Assembly (NCBI RefSeq): GCF_042453785.1
Contig: NC_091673.1
Coordinates: 3,479,501 to 3,543,500 of the forward strand
Origin: Malus domestica
Lineage: Eukaryota > Streptophyta > Magnoliopsida > Rosales > Rosaceae
Direction: 5' to 3'
Length of the DNA stretch: 64,000 bases
In this document: positions 1 through 11,900 of the stretch, in pieces
Position numbering within the stretch: the first letter of the stretch is position 1
Layout of the letters: each line of letters starts with the position of its first letter
Program-made: the position numbers and the translations under genes
Notes under the pieces: model-generated
The model's database searches: none
What the model saw: the letters and a program-made list of their open reading frames with translations, nothing else
Told to the model about the DNA's origin: nothing

Positions 1-963
1 GCTCCCTATAATTAGGCCCTGCTACACTTGCTTTGGATTATTAGTTTTTTCTGTAGCAGCGGGTCCCGCGTTACCATTCCGGTGCAGTGCAGGCACAGGT
101 AAACCTCTGTTTGCCTACAAGACCAGGACCGTTGATTCTTCACCACTGACATGTGGGACCCACGCATATTGCATAAAGTTTTATTTTTAGTCGAAAGAAA
201 AAAAAAAAGAAGAAAAAGAAAAAGCAGCGTTTGCTTTTGAAAGTTGGTGCTTTTGATTGTTTATTAGGAGACAGAGGCTGGTGTGGTAAGTGGAGACTAA
301 TTCTACTTTCATCTGTGATCTTTGCACAGTCAAACTTTGTGACGTGTGAGATTTTCTTGTTAGAATAATTCTACGTTTCTAATTATTGACGTAGGTTTCG
401 CCAGCATTCGTGTTTACGCAACTGATCTTAGTATTATAAATCATTTAATCATTATTTGATTAACATATTCACATTTTCATGATGAAGTTTGGCTTCATAA
501 ACGCCTATTAAATCTGTTTTTATTGAACTTTTATTGGTTTCGTCCATAATGGCTTACAAGTCTGATAGTTTGTTGATAAAAATTAAAAACCGAAAACTTG
601 ATTTGATGATAGTCTTTTTCATGATAGACAGTTTGGTTTTATTTCAGTAAAGTTAAAAACTTAAAACTAAACATATAAAGCTTGTTTAGAAAATGCTTTT
701 ATATGACTGAAAGCACTTTAAAAAAAAATATTTTTGAAATTAATATTTTGCAAAAATGTAAGCTAATTCTAGAAAAACCTTGGAGCGCTTTCTGAAACTG
801 AGAAAATGACGTAGAGGTTCGGGATCCCTTCACTACACGCTCAACTTTCTTTTTTTATTATAATTCATTAGAAAAATATGAGATGGAATATGAGAATCAA
901 TAAATGGCCAACTTAATGGAATGTTTGATTCCCAGGAAGCCGCTATGGAAGCTCAGAATATCA

Positions 964-980
964 TCTCTCTCTCGCTCTCG

Positions 981-1011
<31 letters not shown>
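964..1011. repeat. CT microsatellite
   Basis: A nearly pure CT dinucleotide run with a few CG interruptions at its left end. It lies about 650 bases before the kinase start codon, in the promoter or leader. CT/GA runs are common in plant 5' leaders and are usually length-polymorphic. Confidence 0.9.
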
Positions 1012-1234
1012 AAAGCTGACCATGGTGAGTATTAGTCTTAATTATAACGTTTACAGTGCTTAACAGGTAATAATTCACTTGCTTTGCATATTATAATCGA
1101 AGGGAATAACTAATAAATATATAAAAGTATGCATGTAGCTTTTCTTTAACCCAATACATGACCGAAGGAATTTTCTTTGGATTTGCAATCATCTTTTCCA
1201 ATTATCTAGTGACTGAGTTTGCTTTACATTTTAT

Positions 1235-1262
1235 ATTCTCTCTCTCTCCTCCCCCTCGCTCC

Positions 1263-1299
<37 letters not shown>

Positions 1300-1300
1300 C
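1235..1300. repeat. CT microsatellite, interrupted
   Basis: A second CT-rich run with CCCC and CGCT interruptions, in the probable 5' leader of the kinase gene. Confidence 0.85.
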
Positions 1301-1658
1301 TTTACTTTTTTTCTTTACTGAGGCAGTGGCAGCATGCCAGGCATGCTTCTTCTCCTTTAAGTGCTTTTTTCCAGCCAAACAAAACCGTGCTTCTTTCTTG
1401 GCTCTTGGTCTTGGGTCTGTTAGTAGGCTCTGAGTCTGTAAGTGAGTGAGTGCAATTCCCTGGATTTTCCTCCGAGGCAAAATCATCATACGCCTTGCAA
1501 ACAAAACAAAAGCTTGAAACTTTCAAGGTTTTTGGATAAAAAGCTAAAAACCCAAGTTGGAGATTTTTGGTCTTCTGCAAGTTTTCAAACTGCTTGTTCT
1601 CCAGCTCCATTTTTGCTTCTTCGTGTTGGGTTTTGTTTATTTTTGGTGATTCAAATCA

Positions 1659-4600
1659 ATGGAAATTTGGAAGGGAGGTAAAGCTTTGTGTTTTGTGGCC
1701 TTTTTCTGCTTGTGGAGTTGTGCGACTGGTTTGCTTTCTCCAAAGGGTGTTAACTATGAAGGTAACTGAGTTGTACATATTTTTTTGGACGTAACCGTAA
1801 TCTACTTTAGCGATATTGAAAAACCAGGACACGGAGTAGTCTCTTACCATTTGCAAACAATTTTTTGCTTGAATTTTTGCAGTGCAAGCATTAGTGGCTA
1901 TTAAGGGAGCTCTCGAGGACCCTCGCGGCGTTCTTCGAAATTGGGACGAGACTTCTGTTGATCCCTGCATCTGGAATATGGTTACTTGTTCTCTTGATGG
2001 TTTAGTCATTGGACTGTAAGTAGTATTTGCTCAAAAACACCAAAAATACTAATTAGAAATTTGAACAATACACCATGCAATAATTTTCTTGTATTTATTT
2101 AAAAATAATAATGTTCTAAGCTGTAGAAATTGTTTTTGTGCAGGGGAACTCCAAGCCAGAATTTATCAGGCACTTTGTCCCCGAGCATTGGAAACTTGAC
2201 AAATCTCCAGCTTGTGTGAGTATTGAGTGACCAGTTTTTATTGAAGTAATTACAAAATGGTAATCATGTCTAATTTACTAATTAACTCAGGTGTTTTGCA
2301 GTACATTTCAAGATAATCATATAACAGGAACAATCCCGGCCGAGCTCGGGAGGCTGCAAAAGCTTCAAACACTTGATCTCTCCAGCAACTTGTTGAATGG
2401 AGAAATTCCCAGCACTCTATCACACCTGAAAAGCCTACAATACATGTGAGTCGACTTCACAAATCATTATTTTTCCAAAACTGAAATTCTTGTCGCGAAA
2501 TGGTTATCAAACGGTGCCTTAAGAACCGAAAACATTAGTCACAGGGTTTGGAATTTGTGTTGCACGCAGGCGGCTAAACAATAACACTCTCTCGGGGGCA
2601 ATTCCTTCCTCATTTGCTAACATGACTCAGCTGGCGTTTCTGTAATTCTCTCCCAACTTTACACTTATGAAATTTGTTATACTTTCTGTTAATCCTGTTC
2701 AAACATGATCTGAATAAGGTTTCTGTGGATTTTCTGTAACTGTTTAGGGACATGTCGTATAATAATTTGAGTGGTCCGGTCCCAAGGTTTCCTGCTAGAA
2801 CATTCAAGTGAGTTATTTCAGTTTTGTTTTTTTTCCTCCAAGTTTTTTTAATTTATTTCTCCCATTTTTCAATTTCGGAACAGAAGATGAACAACTTAAA
2901 CTTACGTGGTTAGTTTTTGAATTGACAGTGTTGTGGGAAACCCTTTGATATGTGCCACTGGAAAGGAGCAAGACTGCTTCGGAACAACACGAACGCCGCA
3001 ATCTTTGGCCTTGAATAATTCAACAAGTAATCATAGTTTCTGCTTGTTCATGGTTTCTTTTACCATTCAAAGTTTGAAGTTTTGTACTTTTAAGTTGTGC
3101 TCAATGATGCATCTGTTTTTAATTTCTCAAAATATAATTTATGTGCCATCATTGTCTGCTTTAAGGTTTTTGAATTTCAAAATCTGCTTTGCTCAGGTTG
3201 TTCTCTTGCAAATTATGATCTTCATGATTCAAAAACTTTGTTGCAAAAACCCTAATGTGCTTTTCTTGATGTGTCAAGATTCTCAGCCCGCCGGGAGACC
3301 TAGGAGTCACAAAATCGCCTTAGCGTTTGCCTCGAGCCTAGGCTGTATCTGCCTTCTAATTCTCGGATTTGGTTTCCTTCTTTGGTGGAGGCAGAAGCAC
3401 AACAAGCAAATATTCTTAGATGTTACCGGTTAGTATATAAAAGCAACTGATTTAATCAAATAAAGTGAAACAAGCTGTCTTTATTGACACTAATTATAAA
3501 TTTCAGAACAACATCACGAAGAAGTATGCCTTGGAAACCTGAGATCGTTTCACTTCAGAGAACTCCAATCAGCAACACACAACTTCAGCAGCAAAAACTT
3601 GGTTGGCAAGGGAGGTTTTGGAAATGTCTACAAAGGATGTCTCCGAGATGGTACTGTGATAGCGGTCAAAAGGCTCAAAGATGCGAATGCCATAGGTGGC
3701 GAAATCCAATTTCAGACCGAACTTGAGATGATCAGCCTAGCCGTGCACAGGAACCTCCTCCGACTTTATGGTTTTTGCATGACTGCCAAAGAAAGGCTTT
3801 TGGTTTATCCTTACATGTCTAACGGAAGTGTTGCTTCGCGTCTCAAAGGTAACAAGCCTTCCCTCCATTCTGCAATTATGCAGTCTAACGTGATTGAGTT
3901 TAAATTAGAGTTAACATTCACAATTTACTTCCAACATCGCAGCCAAGCCGGCCCTGGATTGGAATACAAGGAAAAGGATTGCATTGGGAGCTGGAAGGGG
4001 TCTATTGTACTTGCATGAGCAGTGTGACCCCAAGATCATTCACCGCGATGTGAAGGCTGCGAATATTCTGCTAGATGATTACTATGAGGCTGTTGTGGGT
4101 GATTTTGGGTTGGCAAAGCTGTTGGATCACCATGATTCACACATTACAACAGCTGTGAGGGGCACTGTAGGGCACATTGCCCCGGAGTACCTCTCAACAG
4201 GCCAGTCCTCTGAGAAGACTGATGTGTTCGGGTTTGGTATCCTTATACTTGAACTAATATCTGGCCAAAGAGCTCTTGAGTTTGGGAAAGCAGCAAACCA
4301 GAAAGGAGCCATACTTGATTGGGTGAGCAAAGCAGAGATGTTTTCATTGCATTATTTTAACCAAATCAAATTCTTGCATTTGTTACCTAACTCAAGAATT
4401 TTTACTTCAGGTGAAGAAAATCCAGCAGGAAAAGAAGTTTGATGTGCTAGTTGACAAGGAACTGAAAAATGACTATGATGCAATTGAACTCGAAGAAATG
4501 ATTCAAGTAGCTCTCTTGTGCACTCAAAATCTTCCAAACCAGAGACCGAAGATGTCTGAGGTGGTTCGAATGCTCGAAGGAGATGGGCTCGCGGAGAAAT

Positions 4601-4731
4601 GGGAGGCTTCTCAGAGAGCTGAATCGAATAGGTGCAGAGCCAATGAGTTTTCCTCCTCCGAACGGTACTCTGATCTTACCGATGACTCTTCATTGCTTGC
4701 ACAAGCAATGGAGCTGTCTGGACCAAGATAA
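1659..4731 (+). CDS. NIK: LRR receptor-like kinase, NSP-interacting kinase (NIK) type
   Basis: I join eleven exons: 1659-1761, 1883-2015, 2144-2215, 2302-2445, 2570-2641, 2748-2807, 2929-3026, 3279-3428, 3507-3848, 3943-4322 and 4411-4731. They give 1875 nt, 624 residues, and all junctions are GT..AG. The order is a hydrophobic signal peptide (about 1-25), an LRR N-terminal cap, LRRs carried on 72- and 144-nt exons, a transmembrane helix (about 240-264) and a kinase domain with GKGGFG (310-315), the VAIK-type lysine (about 332), HRD (425-427) and DFG (445-447). The C-terminal tail ends in [10 protein letters not shown] and AMELSGPR, which is characteristic of the LRR-II NIK/SERK-like clade. 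In Arabidopsis NIK1-3 are plasma-membrane kinases that restrain translation in antiviral signalling and are targeted by geminivirus NSP. The catalytic residues are intact, so I expect an active kinase. SERK is less likely because the SERK proline-rich hinge is missing. NIK1, NIK2 and NIK3 cannot be told apart here. Confidence 0.93.
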
Positions 4732-5571
4732 TACTACTCTCTAAGTATCTAGAGAAACTGTCAAGTTGATAGTAAAGAATGAAGAATATGAGTCAGAGTT
4801 GAGGTTTGTTTGTATATAGCATCATAATGTTTTGTCATGTTGAACCTCCAAAGAGTTGTGTTAAGTTGGAGAGAAACTCCCGTGTAACCAAAGACACTAT
4901 GACAAGCATCAATTGGACGGGTGATGTCACCAAGATTGTCTTGATCGCAGGAGAGAATCTCTCATTAATTTCGACATGTACATAAATCTGATATGAAAAA
5001 CTGACATGTAAATTGACCGAGTGTTATATACCTTGTTTTCGACTCGTCTCGAGTGAAAAGGATTTAAAGAGAACCTCCCATTAGGATTAATGTCCTTGGG
5101 ATTGAATTTTGATTGTTTTTCTTGATTTCTTGAGATTGTAAGAATGCTGTTACGCGTTCTGTTTTCTTGGATCTCTTATTGTGTTTCTATATTCATCGTT
5201 GAAAAGACCAAAGAGACCTTTACCACGTCAGCGAAATTAACGTCTCTCTCAACCTAGTAGACGGAATGGGACATCCCCACGGAGGATGATTACAGGTGTG
5301 AGAATAGACACACCGTAGGGAGTAATAACTACAGAGAGCGTAGCTAAACATAAGCCAACTACTTTCTGGCACACTAAAAATCTCTTCAAATCGAGATCGA
5401 GTTTTCAACGCATACTAAATGCAAACTATTTCATTATTCTTTTTGTTTATATTATATGATTGAACGGGACTTTGTAGACAATTGCTAACAAACTGTCATC
5501 TCTTACGGGAACAACAAAACCCAATTGAAAGGCAAAGGCCAGCTCTCTCAGACAAACAATCAGACTCCAAC
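4732..5571. other. 3' ends of two converging genes
   Basis: This stretch holds the 3' UTR of the kinase gene (from 4732) and, on the other strand, the 3' UTR of the F-box gene (ending before 5571). The two genes point at each other. No further gene or clear repeat is seen. Confidence 0.5.
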
Positions 5572-7055
5572 CTAATCTTGGATGAAGATAACTTCTGCTT
5601 CCGGAGATGCCCGTTTAAACCTCGCCAACTCAATCAACATATTCAACTGTCCTTCCAAAACATACGCGCTAGGCGTAACGCTCATCATCTCAAGCACGGG
5701 TGATTTCTTCAACAGAAATTTCATGAATTCCATCTCGTGTGGCACTCCGGACATATCTGTCATGTTCACAACTTTGAGCCTTCGGAATGTGCAGTCGGAA
5801 GGGCATTGTTTCTCCCAGAAATCCAAGTCGGACGCTTCTATTGCTGCTAAAGTATTTGAAGATCCCTATGGTGGCAGTAATCACAATTAACAGAAATGTA
5901 AAACTAAGAACGTCCAACATAAGAAGAAAGAGGGTAACCCTTCAATATGTTCACAATAACTTACCGAGATTTGAAGTTCCTTTAAGTTGGGAGCGCTCGT
6001 AATCAAGCGAAGAACAACTAGTATCTCTTTCATATCTTCGAAACTTACTTGATATAATTCGATAATCTTTAAACGGTTGTAAGTAATCGGAAGAATTCCT
6101 AGGTCATTACCTATACTCAAATACTTGAAACACGGAAAATAAACAAAAGAACGTATCAATGTCAGAAACATATATGTGCTACTGCTACTCGAGATTAAAA
6201 GAAAGGAAGAATTAACAAAACGGAAGCATTTGATAATGTTACCTTTGTAAAGTAGATATGCCCAACAAGCCTCTCAAGAAGTGGAATGCCACCAAGAAAC
6301 TTGACAAAGTTGCAATTTGAACTTTGTTCAAAGTGCTCAGCAATGTCGTCAGTCATATACATGGCAACAGATATGGCAACCAAAAGCGGCGTATTTTCAA
6401 GACAGATATCCTTAAATTCGCCTTCAAGACACAAGTACCTGAGATTTGGAGCGCAGATGTTTAGAGCTAAGCTATCAGAGTATGACAAAGCCAGACTCTC
6501 AAGTAGCGGGCAACTGGAAATAAGACTTTCAATTGCATCAGGAGTAACCAAAACCTGATGAAGATTGAGGCCCTTCAAACACAAAAATCCTTTAAAAGCA
6601 GGAGGCGGATCCAACTCGCAGCGAAATAGCTCCAAACGGGTCAATTTTTTACAATAAAAAAGGCACGAAGGCACCCTAAACCACTCACCTTCCCCCAACT
6701 CAAGAACCAGTTCTTTGACATCATTCCTCGAAAGGAAAAGTATCCATTGATCTATATCCGGGCAGCTCTGCAAGTATGAAGTCCTAAGCTGGAACTTGTG
6801 AATGGGTCCTTGGTGAAGAAAGAGTGCCTGAGTAATGAAACGTATGAGGCTTTGTTCAACAAGAGCTCGGTCATTTGATAGAGTGACACATTTTTCGTCG
6901 AATGAAAGATGAGTGATGGTAGTCCATTTGTATCTCCATTTCGTTGATAAACAGCTAGTTCTTACAGCATCTCTTATTGGCAGACGCGTGAGAATGCTCT
7001 CTATAATGGCCTGAGGCAAATTGCTTATCAAATCACAACCCGAAAAATCGCCCAT
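5572..7055 (-). CDS. F-box/LRR protein with C-terminal FBD domain
   Basis: Three exons on the minus strand, 7055-6243, 6123-5965 and 5865-5572, join in frame to 1266 nt (421 residues), with GT..AG introns of about 120 and 100 bases. The F-box lies near residues 8-45 (DLISNLPQAIIESILTRLPI, then a WRYKWT motif). Irregular leucine-rich repeats follow, and the last exon carries an FBD-type block with LKVVNMTD and EMEFMKFLLKKSPVLEMM. Such proteins are substrate receptors of SCF E3 ubiquitin ligases; the substrate is unknown. I chose the Met at 7055 because family members start just before the DLISNLPQ motif, and because a splice acceptor (TTTGTAG) lies upstream, so the earlier in-frame Mets are probably in a 5' UTR intron. 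A 5' UTR exon with donor CACAG/GTATCT is likely near 7530-7680. The protein resembles Arabidopsis At1g13570. Confidence 0.9.
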
Positions 7056-7740
7056 TTGTTCTGTACTCGAACTCAATCGACTACAAAGCAATGTAACAAA
7101 AGCAATCAGCAGCTGAAGGGCCTTACAGAAACTGAAATTCCACAACACAATTACACTCATCAAACTCCAAAACCCCACAAGAAGATAAAAATTTGAGGAA
7201 AACCCACGAATTCCCGGCGTGTATTCGATTTGCTTATGAAGAACAAAGGAAAAAGTCAAGAAAATTCCAACTTTCAAATTTACAGAAATTCACCATTAGA
7301 GTGAATTTAATCATTATTCATAAAGCAAATCGACAAAGAACATTACTTTTTGTGGCTTTTTTTTCCCTTGTCGATTTTCATCAAACCAAAGAAAACCCAT
7401 CAATCAAAATTCTCAAAAATCCAAACAAATCCAATTGAATCACGGATCGGATATTTGGAACAGAAAAATAATGAAAGCAATTCACACAAGAAAATACATG
7501 AATATAAAGAAAAGGAGAAGTGTCAGATACCTGTGGGCTGTGGAGGAGGATATGAAGGAGAGTTGAGGTTCGGCGTTACGGTTTGGAATGTATCTCTGTG
7601 GATGTGGGGATCAGTCGGTTTAGACTTTCGAGCTCGCCTCCTTTCACATTTCCGACTTCCTTTTCTCTCAGCGTGCCTACTTGGCCGTTGCTGTTCAAGT
7701 TTTTTTTTTAATAAATTATTTTGGGTTTTAGAAGTCAGCA
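7056..7740 (-). promoter_or_regulatory. 5' UTR with intron, and promoter of the F-box gene
   Basis: Read on the minus strand, a leader exon probably ends at about 7530 at CACAG/GTATCT. An intron follows, with an acceptor (TTTGTAG) near 7081, shortly before the start codon. Bases 7560-7690 are richer in G+C than the surroundings, as expected for a leader. No clear TATA box was fixed. Confidence 0.45.
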
Positions 7741-7756
7741 TCTGGTAAAAATAAAC

Positions 7757-7909
7757 GAACTTTAACGAAAAACTTCTGTACTGTTTATTTTAACAAAAAA
7801 TCACATTTTTATATTAAAAAATCAATCATGGTATTATACATTTTATCCTTTATTTTGTCATTATCATTAAAATTCAAAGTTTTCAAACATTTTTCATTAG
7901 TCTTCCTTA
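7757..7909 (+). mobile_element. MITE family A, copy 1
   Basis: About 150 bp. It begins GAACTTTAACGAAAA and ends TTTTCATTAGTCTTCCTT, so the ends are imperfect inverted repeats. The same order of blocks recurs at 8377-8522 (inverted), 25102-25254, 35114-35267 (inverted) and 36690-36845. No coding capacity, and no clear target duplication found. Confidence 0.75.
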
Positions 7910-8040
7910 AAAGTAAAGAGTTCGAATCCTCAAAAGAAAATTGATAAATACTTTTTTTTATTATAACTTTTTGCATATTCACATTTAATCATGTTTGTGG
8001 CAAAAAGTAAATAACAATGTAAAATATATAAAAAAAATTG

Positions 8041-8134
8041 TTATTAGCATTCTAAAAATCTCATTTGACACTCTAAACTTTCTATAATTAGAAATAAAAA
8101 TACAGTGTACAATAAGATTTTTGAATTGCTAATA
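8041..8134. mobile_element. Short foldback MITE, about 95 bp
   Basis: The left end TTATTAGCATTCTAAAAATC and the right end GATTTTTGAATTGCTAATAA are near-perfect inverted repeats around a small AT-rich centre. No coding capacity. It lies between two inverted family A MITEs. Confidence 0.65.
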
Positions 8135-8376
8135 AAAAATTTCATGAAGAAAAATGATGATCAGTCATTTTTAAAACAAATAATTTTTTTGACGAAAGAG
8201 ATGATATGAACAACATTTGAGTACAACGTGAGGGATAACATATTTCGAGTTTTAATGCGAGAAACTAAATGAAGATTTTCATATGCATCATGAATCATTT
8301 GCTATAAAAACCTAAAAAAAGTCTAAAACTTTACAAAATGTTAAGTGGACCTATTTTATATAAATACTAAAAACAA

Positions 8377-8522
8377 AAGGTAAACTAATGAAAAAACTTT
8401 GAATTTTAACAATAAAAACAAAATAAAAGGTAAAGTGAATAGTAATAAGATTAACTTTTTAGTATAAAACTATGGTTTTTCGTTAAAATGAACAGTACTG
8501 TGAGCTTTTCGTTAAAGTTCCC
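8377..8522 (-). mobile_element. MITE family A, copy 2 (inverted)
   Basis: Reverse complement of the family A consensus, ending TTTTCGTTAAAGTTCCC. It faces copy 1 about 470 bp away, so the two form a large inverted repeat across the spacer between the F-box and TTM genes. Confidence 0.75.
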
Positions 8523-8970
8523 AAAAACAAAATGACACACAATATTTTATTTGAAATGCCAATAACAATTCCGTAAAACAAAAGACTTCACAGGTCCAAA
8601 TTGTAATCGAATTTGAGAGCTAAAAATGATTTATTTATAAGTAAAGACCACTTCGAGTTGGCAAGTAATTGTAAATAATGCAATATTAGATTACAGTGAA
8701 ATTTCCCTATTTTCATATCTGCTTTGGAAACGTTAGAACTAGCAAATTTCAAAATAGCCCCGCAAAATTTCAAAATTGCAAGGGCACCCTTCTCTACAAA
8801 CTCTCAGATATAAGAACCAGAAAGCTTATGCTTTTGCTTCCACCAGCATCTCTATATGTTAAAAGTGTCTCTCCCGACCAGAAGGGTAGAACTGCAACAA
8901 ACTTAGTTGTACCCAAAGAGGGGCAAATTAAAGTGAAGGTAGATGAGTCTCATAAAATTTTGAAATAACA

Positions 8971-11900
8971 TCAGTTTCTAGTTAGGATACCCTTGTATAT
9001 GATCACTCCTACAACTCCAACTGCCAGCGTTATTGCAAGAGGAACCGTCAAGGGTTCGGGTTGAGCTACGATGTTCTTCCTGCTGTTAGTTTTTACCGGG
9101 CGAGGTCTTTCCCCATTGCTGTCCCGGAGAAGATTGCTGAGATTGTCCAACTGATGCATGATTTGACGCTGTCCCCTCGCAATGCTTGACATCTGATAGA
9201 ATGAGGAGGAAAAATGATTAGTCAAGAAGGCAAAATTATGATCATATGCTTAGCTACTACTTAAACGCGTGTCATTGTTTGTTAATCCTCACTTTCATTA
9301 ACTGCCAGAATTTCCGTAGGAGGCATATGAGTACGAAAGTACCTCTTCCATTACTGAAGACTCCTTAGTCAGCTGTGAGGAAGAGGAGGAATTAGGCATT
9401 ATCGCCCCAGTTAACGAACCGTTGCCTAGGCCAGAAATGAAGTAAGACGTGGGAGCAGAGCCATTGCAGTTTTCAGCTTGAAGAGCCATGTTTTTTTGGC
9501 TAGGAGAGTTCTTCACGGTCAGCTTGGAATTCAGCTCTTCGATTCGATTTGTAAACTCATCCATTCTATCATTCAGCAAAGACATTTGCTCTGATAGCTG
9601 AGTCACTACCCCCTGCAATAGCAAGGAGAAAGAAAAAGCAACAGTGATGAGTGATTATATTAACTTGCTGGGGATCCAAATGCCTAAAGCAGATAAGAAG
9701 CGTTACTCTACCTGGCTTGCTAGCGTTGTTGATGACTCTGTGTTTCTCTCATCAAACCTTTGACTGCTGGAAGAATATCCGGTAAGCTTAGATGTACTTT
9801 TGTCCCGTTGGGTTGTATAGGATTGTGACATACCACTGTCCAAAATAAATTCAGGCTAAATTCAGTTTAAGGCAACCAGTGACCTTCGAATTGAAAATAA
9901 ATAAAAAAGGAGATCTTGTGCTTAATGATGTCTTCTGAACAGTTACTATGCCACTTGAAAACACTGCTAGCTGACTATGACAAAATACAGACTCAAGTCT
10001 CGTATGGTAGATCTCAAACGCAGGAACCAGCCAGATTCGGTTTTCTATACCCTCACTAAAATGCATTGCACACATCTAAATTCCAATTTACACAGAACTA
10101 AACTAGACGTGAATTACAAAGATCAAACCTCTTGAGATTCTTATTTCTCATGGCAACTCTATCTGCAGTGGCTCTGGAAAGTGCTTCTTTGGGGCTTGAA
10201 ACAAGATCCTCATCGAGGCTAAGCCTCGTCTTCAAATCATCTGGCAAAGCCTGCGAGATGATCAGATCAGGGAAACAGACGAAAGATAAGGCATCATACA
10301 CTTTGGAGCTTTATCATAGCCGGATACTCGGTGCATAGAGGATAAGATGTAGTTATCATACCATGACCTCATTTACAAGCTTTTCCAGTTGAATCTGTTC
10401 AATGTACGTACGAGGAATGTATGAACCTTCCAAGCCAAGCTGCTCAGCAACACATCTTACAACTACCCGATCTTTTCCTTGCACCTTTTTGTCAATAAGC
10501 AGAAAAATTAGATAAATATGAGTTACAAAATAACTACAAATGAGGGTTTAAAAAGTAAAAAAGAAGAACAATAAGGTTTCCATTCAATGGACATGGTCGG
10601 AAATGTACAAAAAGAAGAACAATAAGGTTGCCACCTAATCAACCCTTAACCATTCATTCCTTCAGGCAATCAAGAAAAGAGAATAAGATTTGCAAGTGTC
10701 CATATCGAAGCACATACACAAGACATGAAGCATCTAAAGCATTAATAGGTTAACTTCAGTAAACAGAAAATAGCAGTACCTGAATATATCGACGATTTAG
10801 TTGCTCTAGCCAATCAATTTTTACACATACTCCATCATTGGAGAATACATGGCTGCTTCTTTTAAGGATAGTTGCAATGGTGTAGCCCAAGGCCATTAGT
10901 CCACCAAGAAGACGCACACTGACCTCAAAAGTTATTCTCGGTGATATAACAAATGGGTTATCTGTCACCCATTCCTGAAATATTGTCTGATTATGTAAGC
11001 CTATGCAAAGACATTTACTAAGGCCACAATTCACAAGTGCTTGGGACTCTTTTGACAATTTAGCTAATCCAATTTTAATCGTCAGTAAGTCCTATACAAT
11101 CTTTCACATCTAAAACAAAATACAGAAACAAGTTTTGAAAGGCAAACCTCAAACATTAGACTATATTTCCCATCTTTATCCCGCATCCTCAGATATGATT
11201 GGCAAGATTCGGGATCTTCACCAGGTGGTAGAAGGTATATATCATAGGTCTCCTCCTTGGCTTCTGTGTGATCTTCAGAAAAAACAGCCTTAATTTGATC
11301 CGCAGACAAGTTCTTTGCTGACTACAAGAAATGGTAACACTTAATTGTCAATTTAAATGAAAATGAAAAGACTTAAGGTTAGAAATTAATACCAATGCAA
11401 CACAATAATCGAAAAATGATAGGATATTAACCTTCAAAATGTAAGTGGGGCTCTGAAATCCAGTAAATGGGTTAAATTTGTTGATAATTTTTATATGTGC
11501 TGTTTGAAGGTCTGGCTCAATAAACGCCTTGTACATTGGATATACCTGTAGACAAAAAAGAAGTTCAGACTTCTGGAAAAGCATCAACTTATCAAGTGCT
11601 TAATGAAATGATACAGAGGGTTAAAAAAGTACAGTTTCAGATATTTGATGGATTATTTCTTCTGGTTCTTGGCCTGCTCTCTGTATATCCCGTAAAACCC
11701 TTTTGACAAGGTCAAAGTGAACACCACCTGTGACTGATACTCGTAAATCCAGAAAGGGTCGCAACTTTTCACTCAAAGCATAGATGCCCTCAATGATCAC
11801 AATACGGGAACTTGGGACGTCAACTGTCCTGTCACCAGTAAATTCTACAATATAAGATTTAAGCTACACCAAAAAAAATATTGAAATTTGTACAAACTAC

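Larger units (their letters stand above)
1..1658. promoter_or_regulatory. Upstream and 5' leader region of the NIK-type kinase gene
   Basis: No coding region is supported here; the short open frames lie over low-complexity CT tracts. The stretch holds two CT microsatellites (about 964-1011 and 1235-1300), and the part from about 1300 to 1658 reads as a pyrimidine-rich plant 5' leader running into the start codon at 1659. Around 671-795 is a degenerate copy of a MITE also seen near 23.7, 37.2 and 50.1 kb. The transcription start cannot be fixed from sequence alone. Confidence 0.5.

Noticed and set aside
1158-1610. Several overlapping open frames on both strands with Ser/Leu or Arg/Glu repeats
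   Set aside because: They are translations of the CT microsatellite and its flanks; no conserved sequence.
7193-7748. Plus-strand open frames over the F-box gene leader
   Set aside because: They read through the leader and 5' UTR intron of the minus-strand gene, with no family match.
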